Below, one piece after another: positions 35,442-45,933 of a stretch of 64,000 bases of DNA. The number at the start of each line of letters is the position of its first letter. Position 1 is the stretch's first letter. The stretch comes from Poriferisodalis sp965231925 (lineage in GTDB: Bacteria; Actinomycetota; Acidimicrobiia; Acidimicrobiales; Poriferisodalaceae): the NCBI GenBank assembly GCA_965231925.1, contig OZ246894.1, forward strand, positions 1,302,001 to 1,366,000, given 5' to 3'. The notes under the pieces were generated by a model. The model saw nothing but the letters and a program-made list of their open reading frames with translations, was not told the DNA's origin and made no database searches. The translations under genes and the position numbers were made by a program.

Positions 35442-37049
35442 CTAAGCTTGGGCGTCTTGAACCTCGGCCGCCGGACTGCTGGGCGGGCTCTTTGGGTGCG
35501 GCCTCCGATCGTTGCTCGCGACCACGGCCATGAGCGGAGCGGGCCGCGATGAGCCCGGTGTCCGCTCCTTCGGGGCTGCACGGTGCCGAGAGCGAGATCG
35601 CGGAATCGTCACGCCGCTGGGGCGCTGCTGAGAGAACAGGCCCGCTTCATCCAACAGCACCCGGTCCTCGTACTCGTCGAACCACAGTGCTTCGGGGTTC
35701 CGTCCGACGATGGTGACTTTGCCCCGGTCTGGGGCATGGGCCGGATTGCGCAGGACCTTGAAGATCACCACGCCGTCCTCGGCACCCCGCAGCCCGGCAA
35801 TCGGACCATCGGTCACCGCGGAGACCTCCGTCTTGCCCTTGTAGTGCACGATCGTCAGACGGGCGTGCGACTCCACACCCGACAGCCCGCGTTGCGAGTC
35901 GTTGAGAAGCTGCCATGCGGTCTCAATGGGCACGTTGAACGCCTTGTAGGCGACGATGTTCCTCCCGCAGAAGAAGTAGTGGTTCTCGACACCGACGCTC
36001 TTGAGCGTGCGCTGGAGGATCCGCAATGCGTCGGCGTCGTCGTTCACGCCTGCGATGATCGGAGTCTGGTTCTCGACACTGATCCAGCCGCGTTCAACCA
36101 GCGAGTCGACCGCTTGCCGGGTGTTGGGACGCCACTGAAGGAATCCCTTGTCATCGGCGATGTACTGACCATCGGAATCTTTCAGCAGGAATTCGTCTGG
36201 ATGGTTGAAGTGGATCATGAACCGCAGCGAAACATCCGGATAGATCTCGTGAAAGCGATCGATCATCGCAAAGAAGGCTTCGTCGAAGCGGTCCGGGTAG
36301 AAGGCCAGCTCCTTGGTGCCCACGCGGATGGCTTCGGCACCCGCCTCCGCCAAGGCCGTGAACCATGCTGCCAGCTTGGAATTCGGCAGCACCATCGGGT
36401 CGCCGCCTGACAAGAGAATCTCGCGCAGCTTCGGCCTGCCGGTCTCGGGGTGAGTTCCCCCGTTTGCCGTAACGGCGTCATTGTGTGACCGGATGTACTC
36501 GGTGATCTCGCCGACTTGCGCGAGGCCTTTCTTCTTCACTGTGCCGTCGGCGCGTTCAATCTCTTTGCGTCCAATCAGTTCCTCGCGATAACAGAATCTG
36601 CAATGAGCGGAGCAAGTGGAAATAACGTAAAGCAGCGCCATTTCATACTTGTGCAGCAATCCCTCGATTGGGCTGTAGTCAAGTTGGTTTGCCGGGTCCG
36701 GATCGCCTTCGAGATCTGTCGTTTCGTCTGGTGAAGCCTTTACCAGTTTTTGTATCGCTGAACTTGACGTGGCCATTTCGAAATAGTGACGGGTCAGCTT
36801 GACGGGCATCCTCGCTTCAACATCGCGTTCAGTTCCACGCAATTGACTTAGATCGTTGAGCTCTTCCGCGCTATAGAAGTTGCGGAATTCCTCAGGCGCG
36901 GAGCCGCTCATGAAGGGTTCGAGACCATTGACAATCTGACGGTCGTACCTGGGGTTCTCGACCTCGTCAAGTACCAATTGTTCTCGTTCTGTTGGCTGGT
37001 ATTTCCTCTTGATCATCGCCTCGCTCGCTCGCTTCAGGCAGGTTTGCAT
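35442..37049 (-). CDS. KamA-family radical SAM aminomutase
   Basis: 535 residues from the ATG at 37049 (an ATG at 37016 is equally possible). The iron-sulfur site is CSAHCRFC, followed by LLSGGDPMVLPN and the aminomutase-like GRNIVAYKAF region. Relatives are lysine 2,3-aminomutase and glutamate 2,3-aminomutase, which move an amino group with PLP and SAM; beta-amino acids made this way often serve as osmolytes. The 5' half is richer in A+T than its surroundings (45-47% G+C in 36601-36660 and 36721-36780), which suggests transfer. The last 70 residues are a disordered, proline- and serine-rich tail. The IS target duplication supplies the TAG stop. Confidence 0.85.
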   Translation of the reverse strand: MQTCLKRASEAMIKRKYQPTEREQLVLDEVENPRYDRQIVNGLEPFMSGSAPEEFRNFYSAEELNDLSQLRGTERDVEARMPVKLTRHYFEMATSSSAIQKLVKASPDETTDLEGDPDPANQLDYSPIEGLLHKYEMALLYVISTCSAHCRFCYREELIGRKEIERADGTVKKKGLAQVGEITEYIRSHNDAVTANGGTHPETGRPKLREILLSGGDPMVLPNSKLAAWFTALAEAGAEAIRVGTKELAFYPDRFDEAFFAMIDRFHEIYPDVSLRFMIHFNHPDEFLLKDSDGQYIADDKGFLQWRPNTRQAVDSLVERGWISVENQTPIIAGVNDDADALRILQRTLKSVGVENHYFFCGRNIVAYKAFNVPIETAWQLLNDSQRGLSGVESHARLTIVHYKGKTEVSAVTDGPIAGLRGAEDGVVIFKVLRNPAHAPDRGKVTIVGRNPEALWFDEYEDRVLLDEAGLFSQQRPSGVTIPRSRSRHRAAPKERTPGSSRPAPLMAVVASNDRRPHPKSPPSSPAAEVQDAQA

Positions 37050-37136
37050 CCCACTCTCTGAGACCACCCTAGGGAAACCTGGGTGCAAATTGCAAGGGCG
37101 TTGCCTGAAAGCGCCGCGCACCGCTGCGCGGTCACT

Positions 37137-37142
37137 TAGGCT
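37137..37142 (+). promoter_or_regulatory. Possible -10 box for manB
   Basis: TAGGCT ends 11 nt before the ATG at 37154, inside the 104-bp divergent gap with the aminomutase gene. Spacing is longer than in the clearest leaderless cases. Confidence 0.35.
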
Positions 37143-37153
37143 CTGCAAGCGTT

Positions 37154-38512
37154 ATGGCGGGACATATTGACGCAGTGCCGACCGAGATTTTGGACGGCAT
37201 CTTTGGGGCATATGACATACGTGGCATTTGTCCTGACGAGCTCAGCCCGTCAGTGGCGCGCGGCGTCGGTTACGCCTTCGCGGAGTGGTCCGCTACGTCG
37301 CAGCTCGTGCTGGGGAGGGACATGCGCGCGAGCGGCGTCGCTCTGGCCGAGGCGTTCGCCGACGGCGCGCGAGCCGCAGGGGTCGACGTCATCGACATCG
37401 GGCTGGCGTCGACCGATCTGCTGTATTTCGCGTCGGGTCACCTGAACCTGCCGGGGGCGATGCTGACGGCATCGCACAACCCGGCGTCCTACAACGGCAT
37501 CAAGCTGTGCGGGCCGGGCGCCGCACCGGTGGGCGCCGGCAGCGGGCTCGATGAGATCGCCCGACGGGCGGCACAGGGTGCGCCGTCGTCTCGGGGCGGC
37601 GGCGGACGCAGCACCCGCGATCTGCTGGACACCTTTGCGGCCCACGTCCGTTCGTTCGTCGACGTCGCCGCGCTTGAGCCCTTGCGTGTCGTGGCAGACA
37701 CGGCGAATGGCATGGGAGGCCTCGTGGTGCCGGCGGTCTTCGAGCCGCTGCCGTTCGAGTGGGAGCTGATGTACGGCGAGCTCGACGGCACGTTCCCCAA
37801 CCATCCGGCCGATCCGATCCAGCCCGAGAACCTGGTTGATCTGAGCGAGCGCGTGCGCGAAACCGGTGCCGACGTGGGGCTTGCGTTCGACGGCGATGCA
37901 GACCGGGTGTTCCTGGTCGACGAGCACGGCCGGGCTGTGAGCGGATCGCTGCTCACTGCCCTGGTGGCCCAAGCCATGCTGCGCCGCTGCGGCCCGGGAC
38001 CGATCCTGCACAACCTGATCTGCTCACGTGCGGTGCCCGAGGCGATCACCGAAGCGGGCGGCCAGCCGATCCGCACGCGCGTGGGACACAGCTTCATCAA
38101 GGCAGAGATGGCGCGAACTGGCGCCGTCTTCGGCGGCGAGCACAGCGGTCACTACTACTTCGCCGACAACTACCGGGCCGACTCGGGCCTGATCGCCGGA
38201 CTGATCGCGCTGGAGCAGCTGAGCGCCGCGACGGCGCCGCTGTCGGAGCTGCTGGCACCTCTTGATCGTTACGCATCCTCGGGCGAGATCAACACGCGTG
38301 TTGCAGATGTGGACGAGGTGATGCGCCGGGTGGCAGCACACTTCGCGAGTCACACCCACGACCAACTCGATGGTCTGACGGTCGACGGCGGCCAGTGGTG
38401 GTTCAACCTGCGACCCTCCAACACAGAGCCGCTGCTGCGGTTGAATCTCGAAGCGCCCGACACTGCGGCGGTGAACGAACGGGTGAGTGAGATCAGGACG
38501 CTGCTGGCATGA
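37154..38512 (+). CDS. manB: Phosphomannomutase/phosphoglucomutase
   Basis: 452 residues of the alpha-D-phosphohexomutase family. It interconverts hexose 6- and 1-phosphates. Seen: FGAYDIRGICPDELS, the phosphoserine loop MLTASHNPASYNGIK, the metal-binding loop LAFDGDADRVFLVDEHG, the sugar loop GGEHSGHYYF and the phosphate-binding loop RPSNTEPLLRLN. It leads a run with the Trm112-like, pgi/pmi and ahcY genes, an order close to the manB region of mycobacteria. Mannose-1-phosphate for GDP-mannose is the likely product given gmd and the nucleotidyltransferase in this window. Confidence 0.92.
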   Translation: MAGHIDAVPTEILDGIFGAYDIRGICPDELSPSVARGVGYAFAEWSATSQLVLGRDMRASGVALAEAFADGARAAGVDVIDIGLASTDLLYFASGHLNLPGAMLTASHNPASYNGIKLCGPGAAPVGAGSGLDEIARRAAQGAPSSRGGGGRSTRDLLDTFAAHVRSFVDVAALEPLRVVADTANGMGGLVVPAVFEPLPFEWELMYGELDGTFPNHPADPIQPENLVDLSERVRETGADVGLAFDGDADRVFLVDEHGRAVSGSLLTALVAQAMLRRCGPGPILHNLICSRAVPEAITEAGGQPIRTRVGHSFIKAEMARTGAVFGGEHSGHYYFADNYRADSGLIAGLIALEQLSAATAPLSELLAPLDRYASSGEINTRVADVDEVMRRVAAHFASHTHDQLDGLTVDGGQWWFNLRPSNTEPLLRLNLEAPDTAAVNERVSEIRTLLA

Positions 38513-38519
38513 TCGCCGC

Positions 38520-38585
38520 ATGGATTCCCAACCGACGCCGCGCGGCTGGCTCTTCGAGCACCTCGCGGACCCGCATGGGACTTGA
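38520..38585 (+). other. Possible 21-codon leader ORF between manB and the Trm112-like gene
   Basis: An ATG 7 bp after the manB stop opens a 21-codon frame (MDSQPTPRGWLFEHLADPHG and one more residue) that ends 8 bp inside the Trm112-like gene. GC-rich third positions fit real coding, and reinitiation at 38575 would be easy. It may equally be chance. Confidence 0.25.
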
Positions 38586-38811
38586 CCCCGCGCTGGCGCG
38601 ACTCCTGGCCTGCCCGCAGGACAAGGGACCGCTCTACTTCGTGGCGGACGAGGATCTGCTCTACAACCCGCGCCTCGAGCGTGCCTACGCCATCAACGAC
38701 GGGATTCCGGTGCTGCTGATTGACGAGGCTTCCGACGTCGATCCCACCGCCGCCGCAGCGCTGGATGCGCGCATCGCCAGCGGCGAGCTCAGTCCGACGT
38801 TCGACCAATGA
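38575..38811 (+). CDS. Trm112-like protein (UPF0434)
   Basis: 78 residues: MGLDPALARLLACPQDKGPL, YNPRLERAYAINDGIPVLLI, then an acidic tail. Small Trm112-like proteins in bacteria have this layout; the eukaryotic and archaeal members are partners of methyltransferases. Only one cysteine of the usual zinc site remains (ACPQDKG). The frame is open back to an ATG overlapping the manB stop (38509), but those extra 22 residues look out of frame, and 78 residues match the family. Confidence 0.8.
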   Translation: MGLDPALARLLACPQDKGPLYFVADEDLLYNPRLERAYAINDGIPVLLIDEASDVDPTAAAALDARIASGELSPTFDQ

Positions 38812-38857
38812 CCGACAGCTCGCAGGGGCCGACGACCGGCACCGGGAGGTGCCCGTG

Positions 38858-39943
38858 ATGACTCCGACGACGGGTTCAGCGGAATCCGGCATCGACACGA
38901 TGGGGATGGCGGCCGCGGTGGCCGGACTGCCGGACCAGATGCAAGACGCCTTGGCCGCGGCCGAAGGCGTGAGGGGTCCAGCGCGCAGCGGCCCGAGCGA
39001 CAATGCGCCGATTTCGAACGTGATCGTCATGGGCATGGGCGGATCAGGCGTGGCCGGAGACATCATTTCGGCGCTGGCGGCGCCCCAGATGCGCGTCCCC
39101 GTAGCTGTCGCCAAGGGTTACGAGTGCCCTGCGTTCGTCGGCCCGCAGACGCTTGCCATCGCGGTCTCGTTCAGCGGCAACACCGAAGAGACGCTTGAGG
39201 CGGCCACGACTGCTCACGACGCCGGTGCCTCGATGATCGCCGTCACTGCCGGCGGTCGTCTGGCTGAACTGGCCGCGCAATGGGCGGCGCCGCTGTACGA
39301 GGTGGACGCCAGCATCCCGATGCCCCGGGCCGCGGTGGGCGCCATCTCGGTTGCGCCGCTCGTGGCGCTCGAGCGAGCCGGTCTGCTGTCGGGCGTCGCC
39401 GATTGGGTGCGCGCCACGGCGAGTCAGCTGCATGTGCGCCGGGACAGCGCCGGAAGCGATGCCGGTCCTCCCGAAGCCATCGTGCGAGCGATCGGCGGGG
39501 GCGAGATGCTGCCGGTCTTCTACGGCGGAGGGGTGCTGGGGGCTGTCGCTGCGGGTCGAGCCAAGGCCCAGATCAACGAGAACGTCAAGATCCCTTCCTA
39601 CGCCAGCGCGATGCCCGAGCTCTGCCACAACGAGCTCGCAGGATGGGATCTGGCAGGCCCGCCGGACGACGGCTCGCCGCTGGCGGTGATCGCGCTGCGG
39701 CACGGCTTCGAGCACCCCCAGACCCGGCGACGCTACGACTTTGCCCGTCGCGTCCTGGAAGGAGCCCGCACAGCGGTGCCGTACTGCGAGTTGCACGCGA
39801 ACGGCGACGGCGAGATGGCGCAGCTTTTCGACCTCATTTTCCAGGTCGACATCCTTAGCCTTCGTGTCGCCGCAGCAGCCCGGCGCGACCCAGGGCCCAT
39901 CGGCGTGCTCACCGAACTGAAGGATTACCTTGCCCGACATTGA
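38858..39943 (+). CDS. Bifunctional phosphoglucose/phosphomannose isomerase (SIS domain)
   Basis: 361 residues with two SIS-type sugar isomerase domains: VIVMGMGGSGVAGDIIS, AIAVSFSGNTEETLEAATTA and, near the C-terminus, the family segments NENVKIPSYASAMPELCHNE and EMAQLFDLIFQVDILSL. It should interconvert fructose 6-phosphate with glucose or mannose 6-phosphate, feeding manB. GGGAGG (38844-38849) about 8 nt before the ATG supports this start. Its stop overlaps the start of ahcY by 14 bp. Confidence 0.87.
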   Translation: MTPTTGSAESGIDTMGMAAAVAGLPDQMQDALAAAEGVRGPARSGPSDNAPISNVIVMGMGGSGVAGDIISALAAPQMRVPVAVAKGYECPAFVGPQTLAIAVSFSGNTEETLEAATTAHDAGASMIAVTAGGRLAELAAQWAAPLYEVDASIPMPRAAVGAISVAPLVALERAGLLSGVADWVRATASQLHVRRDSAGSDAGPPEAIVRAIGGGEMLPVFYGGGVLGAVAAGRAKAQINENVKIPSYASAMPELCHNELAGWDLAGPPDDGSPLAVIALRHGFEHPQTRRRYDFARRVLEGARTAVPYCELHANGDGEMAQLFDLIFQVDILSLRVAAAARRDPGPIGVLTELKDYLARH

Positions 39944-41384
39944 CTTCGAGGTTGCTGATCTCAGCCTCGCGGCAGCAGGCCGCCTGCAGATCGAATTGGC
40001 GGAGACCGAGATGCCCGGCCTCATGGCCCTGCGTGCGCAGCACTTCGATTCCCAGCCGCTGCGCGGCGCACGTATCACTGGCTCGCTGCACATGACCGTC
40101 CAGACCGCTGTGCTCATCGAGACCCTGGTCGACCTCGGTGCGCAGGTGCGCTGGGCGTCCTGCAACATCTTCTCGACCCAGGACGAGGCCGCCGCAGCCG
40201 TCGTCGTCGGGCGGGACGGGGGGACGCCCGACGAGCCGCGAGGCGTGCCGGTCTTCGCCTGGAAGGGCGAGACGCTGGCTGAGTACTGGCACTGCAACTA
40301 CCGCGCGCTGCATTGGCCGGACGGGCCCGGGCCCACGCTGATTGTCGACGACGGCGGCGATGCCACGTTGATGGTTCACCTCGGGGCTCGCTACGAGTCC
40401 GAAGGGTGCGTGCCGACACTGCTTGGGGATGGTCCGAACGCGGCGTCGCCCGACGAGGTGGCGGTGCACGAGCTGCTCGATGAGCTCCAGCGCACCGAGC
40501 CCAGACTGTGGGCGGAGATCTCGGCGGGTCTCCGGGGCGTCTCTGAGGAGACCACGACCGGCGTGAACCGGCTCTACGAGATGGCAGCGCGCGGGGAGCT
40601 GACCTTCCCCGCCTACAGCGTCAACGACTCGGTGACGAAGTCCAAATTCGACAACCTCTACGGCTGCCGGCACTCGCTGCTCGACGGCATCAACCGGGCG
40701 ACTGACGTGATGCTGGGCGGAAAGGTGGCCTTCGTGGCGGGCTACGGCGATGTCGGCAAGGGGTGCGCCCAGGCGCTGCGTGGTCAGGGCTGCCGGGTCA
40801 TCGTCTCCGAGATCGATCCCATCAATGCCCTGCAGGCCGCCATGGAAGGCTTCGAAGTCGACCGACTCGAGAATGTGCTGGGCATTGCTGACATCTACGT
40901 CACTGCCACGGGCAACCGCGACATCATTTCCGCTGAGCACATGTCGCGAATGAAGCACCAAGCAGTCGTCGCCAACATCGGGCATTTCGACAACGAGATC
41001 GACATGGCGGGCCTGGCTGCGATGTCCGATGTCCAGCGACGTTCGATCAAGCCGCAGGTCGACGAGTTCGTGTTCCCGGGCGGGAACTCGGTGATCGTGC
41101 TGGCCGAGGGCCGCTTGGTGAATCTTGGCTGCGCTACCGGGCATCCGAGCTTCGTGATGTCGATGAGCTTCACGAACCAAGTGCTCGCCCAGCTCGAATT
41201 GCACGCACACGCCGAAGCGCTCGAAGCCGATGTTCATGTGCTTCCGAAGCGCCTGGATGAGGAAGTGGCCCGCTTGCACCTCGACAAGCTTGGGGCCAAG
41301 CTCACCCGGCTGACGTCGGGACAGGCCTCGTACCTCGGTCTGGACGTCGACGGTCCGTACAAGGCAGACCGTTACCGCTACTGA
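39930..41384 (+). CDS. ahcY: Adenosylhomocysteinase
   Basis: 484 residues. The enzyme hydrolyses S-adenosylhomocysteine to adenosine and homocysteine with bound NAD. Features: MPGLMALRAQHFDSQPLRGA, WASCNIFSTQDEAAA, ETTTGVNRLYEM, the NAD loop VAGYGDVGKGCAQALRGQG, ATGNRDII and the conserved C-terminus ending YKADRYRY. The start is a TTG at 39930 inside the preceding gene; no better start exists before the conserved sequence. Expression probably depends on read-through from the isomerase gene. Confidence 0.95.
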   Translation: MPDIDFEVADLSLAAAGRLQIELAETEMPGLMALRAQHFDSQPLRGARITGSLHMTVQTAVLIETLVDLGAQVRWASCNIFSTQDEAAAAVVVGRDGGTPDEPRGVPVFAWKGETLAEYWHCNYRALHWPDGPGPTLIVDDGGDATLMVHLGARYESEGCVPTLLGDGPNAASPDEVAVHELLDELQRTEPRLWAEISAGLRGVSEETTTGVNRLYEMAARGELTFPAYSVNDSVTKSKFDNLYGCRHSLLDGINRATDVMLGGKVAFVAGYGDVGKGCAQALRGQGCRVIVSEIDPINALQAAMEGFEVDRLENVLGIADIYVTATGNRDIISAEHMSRMKHQAVVANIGHFDNEIDMAGLAAMSDVQRRSIKPQVDEFVFPGGNSVIVLAEGRLVNLGCATGHPSFVMSMSFTNQVLAQLELHAHAEALEADVHVLPKRLDEEVARLHLDKLGAKLTRLTSGQASYLGLDVDGPYKADRYRY

Positions 41385-41419
41385 GGTATTGCTGCAGCCG
41401 GGAGAGCGTCGTTGCGCCC

Positions 41420-41573
41420 GCGGCGAGGGCGGCAGGACCCTCTGCTCCCGCGATCCGGCTGGCAAGAGATCAGCACCTCACCGCATCTCTTGGCCGGCGT
41501 CGTCGGCGCACTACCCATGTACCGGTTAGGGAACCGGTCGCAACGTCGCAGAGTCCCCTGCCGCCCTCGCCGC
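41420..41573. repeat. Palindromic intergenic repeat, long form, copy 5 (inverted)
   Basis: 154 bp, 35 bp after ahcY. The arms GCGGCGAGGGCGGCAGG and CCTGCCGCCCTCGCCGC are a perfect 17-bp inverted repeat. Internal signatures appear in reverse order (CTGCTCCCGCGATCC, then GGTCGCAACGTCGCAG), so it is opposite to copies 1-4. Its interior is related to that of copy 3 but clearly diverged. Confidence 0.9.
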
Positions 41574-41616
41574 TTGGTGATCTGTTCGTTCACCGCTTCG
41601 CCTCTTAATTCTCTTG

Positions 41617-42375
41617 GTGGGCGATGTCCGCAGCCGTATGGTCCAGCGGGTGCTGTTTGAGGTTCGGTGCCCTGGCTGTGGGGCGTTGGGATGGTGTCCT
41701 TGTGCGGGGTGCATCGCAGCGCTCGCCGATCCTGAGCCCGCGCTGGTCCAGGGCGCGGACTCGGTCGCGTTGCTGTTCTCCCACGACGATGTCGGGCGCG
41801 AGTTTGTGCATGCGCTTAAGTACCGGGGCGAACGGGCCATTGCCCGCTGGCTGGGCGACTCGTTGGCGCTCGCGCATCTCGCCGCGCGTGGCGCCACCGC
41901 CGCGATTGGCCCTGCCGCGATTGGCCCTGCCGCCCGTGACGCCACCGCCGCGATTGACCTCGCCGTGCTTGACGCGGGCAATGCGGTGGACATTGCGCCG
42001 GCTGGCCCTGCCGCCATCGACACAGTCACCTGGGCGCCGACTACTGCAGCGCATCGCCGCGCGCGTGGATTCGACCAAGCTGAGACACTGGCCCGCAGCA
42101 CGGCTCGGGCGCTGGGAGTGCGTCCGGCGAAGCTGCTCCGGCGCGTCGGCTCGGCAGCGCAGTCAGGCGCCAGCCGCGAAGTGCGATTGGCAGGTCCTCG
42201 CTTTGAAGGCCGCTCGCGGGCTGGCGGATGCCGGGTCCTGCTTGTGGACGACGTGGTCACCACCGGCGCCACGCTGCGAGCGGCAACGGCTGCGCTGGTG
42301 GGTGCGGGGGCACAGGCCGTCCATGTGGCAGCGTGTGCTCGACGGGGTCGCGACCGCGTCCCCGCTGCTGCCTAA
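41617..42375 (+). CDS. ComF family protein (phosphoribosyltransferase-like)
   Basis: 252 residues. An N-terminal zinc-ribbon remnant (RCPGCGALGWCPCAGC) precedes the PRTase fold with FVHALKYRGERAIARWLG, VTWAPTTAAHRRARGFDQAE and the PRPP loop VLLVDDVVTTGATL. ComF helps import single-stranded DNA during competence; many bacteria keep it without known competence. In the middle (about residues 93-117) is an Ala/Gly/Pro-rich insertion with two perfect 15-bp repeats. The start is uncertain: GTG 41617 follows a TAATTC box, ATG 41638 is the alternative. Confidence 0.85.
   Translation: MGDVRSRMVQRVLFEVRCPGCGALGWCPCAGCIAALADPEPALVQGADSVALLFSHDDVGREFVHALKYRGERAIARWLGDSLALAHLAARGATAAIGPAAIGPAARDATAAIDLAVLDAGNAVDIAPAGPAAIDTVTWAPTTAAHRRARGFDQAETLARSTARALGVRPAKLLRRVGSAAQSGASREVRLAGPRFEGRSRAGGCRVLLVDDVVTTGATLRAATAALVGAGAQAVHVAACARRGRDRVPAAA
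41899..41958 (+). repeat. In-frame 15-bp repeats inside comF
   Basis: Two perfect tandem units GCCGCGATTGGCCCT (41899-41913, 41914-41928) followed by decayed relatives, coding for Ala-Ala-Ile-Gly-Pro. Comparable to the pentapeptide array in birA. Confidence 0.85.
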
Positions 42376-42440
42376 CATGGCACTCCCTTCAGTTCGAGCA
42401 GGGCGACAGCCACCGTGCGCCTGCTCAGAAAGCCGAGGCG

Positions 42441-43040
42441 ATGCACATCACCATCACGGGTCGCAAAGTTCAGGTTCCCGACGATGTTCGGGCTGCGGTA
42501 GAGCGGAAGATCGGGGCACTGGATCGATTCGTCGCTGGGCTGGATCGTGCCGAAGTGGTATTCCGGGAGGAGAAGAATCCGCGCATCGCTGAGCGGGAGC
42601 AGGTGGAGGTGACGCTGCTCGGCCACGGTCACCATGTGCGCGCCTCGGTCGCTGGTGTCGATCAGCACCAGGCGGTCGATCTCGCAGTGGGCAAGCTCGG
42701 CAAGCAGCTGCGCAAGCTCAAGACCCGTGTCGTGCGCCGGCACCGTCCCAATCTGCACCGCGACGAGGCCCATCATCCGCTTGCCCGGCTCGAGAACGAC
42801 CTCGTCAACGGTGCTGCGGCGCCCGAGGCGGCGCCACGGCCTGATGATCCCGAGTGGGTGCCCCGCATCGTCCGCCGCAAGACGTTCGACCTAGAGCTGA
42901 TGGATCCCGCCGAAGCCGTGACCCGCATGCAGCTGCTGGACCACGATTTCTTCCTCTTCGTGAACGCAGAGACCGGCAAGCCCGGTGTGGTGTATCTGCG
43001 CTCAGATGGCGACGCTGGCCTCATCGAGATCGACGACTGA
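42441..43040 (+). CDS. hpf: Ribosome hibernation promoting factor, long form
   Basis: 199 residues. The N-terminal domain (MHITITGRKVQVPDDVRAAV, EVVFREEKNPRIAEREQVEV) binds the ribosome decoding region. After a linker, the C-terminal domain (VRRKTFDLELMDPAEAVTRM, FVNAETGKPGVVYLRSDGD) drives dimerisation into 100S particles in the long form. The ATG at 42441 matches the exact family N-terminus; the frame upstream is a shadow of comF. Position between comF and secA is the common actinobacterial and Firmicute order. Confidence 0.93.
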   Translation: MHITITGRKVQVPDDVRAAVERKIGALDRFVAGLDRAEVVFREEKNPRIAEREQVEVTLLGHGHHVRASVAGVDQHQAVDLAVGKLGKQLRKLKTRVVRRHRPNLHRDEAHHPLARLENDLVNGAAAPEAAPRPDDPEWVPRIVRRKTFDLELMDPAEAVTRMQLLDHDFFLFVNAETGKPGVVYLRSDGDAGLIEIDD

Positions 43041-43090
43041 GGGCCGGGCTGCGACAGAAAATTCTCGGCTCTGGTGTCGGGGGGCAGCGG

Positions 43091-43096
43091 TAGCCT
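43091..43096 (+). promoter_or_regulatory. -10 box for secA
   Basis: TAGCCT ends 6 nt before the GTG at 43103; no ribosome binding site is present. Confidence 0.6.
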
Positions 43097-43102
43097 GCGT
43101 TC

Positions 43103-45916
<2,814 letters not shown>

Positions 45917-45933
45917 GAGGCTGAGCCGTCAAA

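Noticed and set aside
38509..38574. Longer N-terminus for the Trm112-like protein from the ATG overlapping manB
   Set aside because: The extra 22 residues are Arg/Ser-rich and not family-like; 78 residues from 38575 fits the family.
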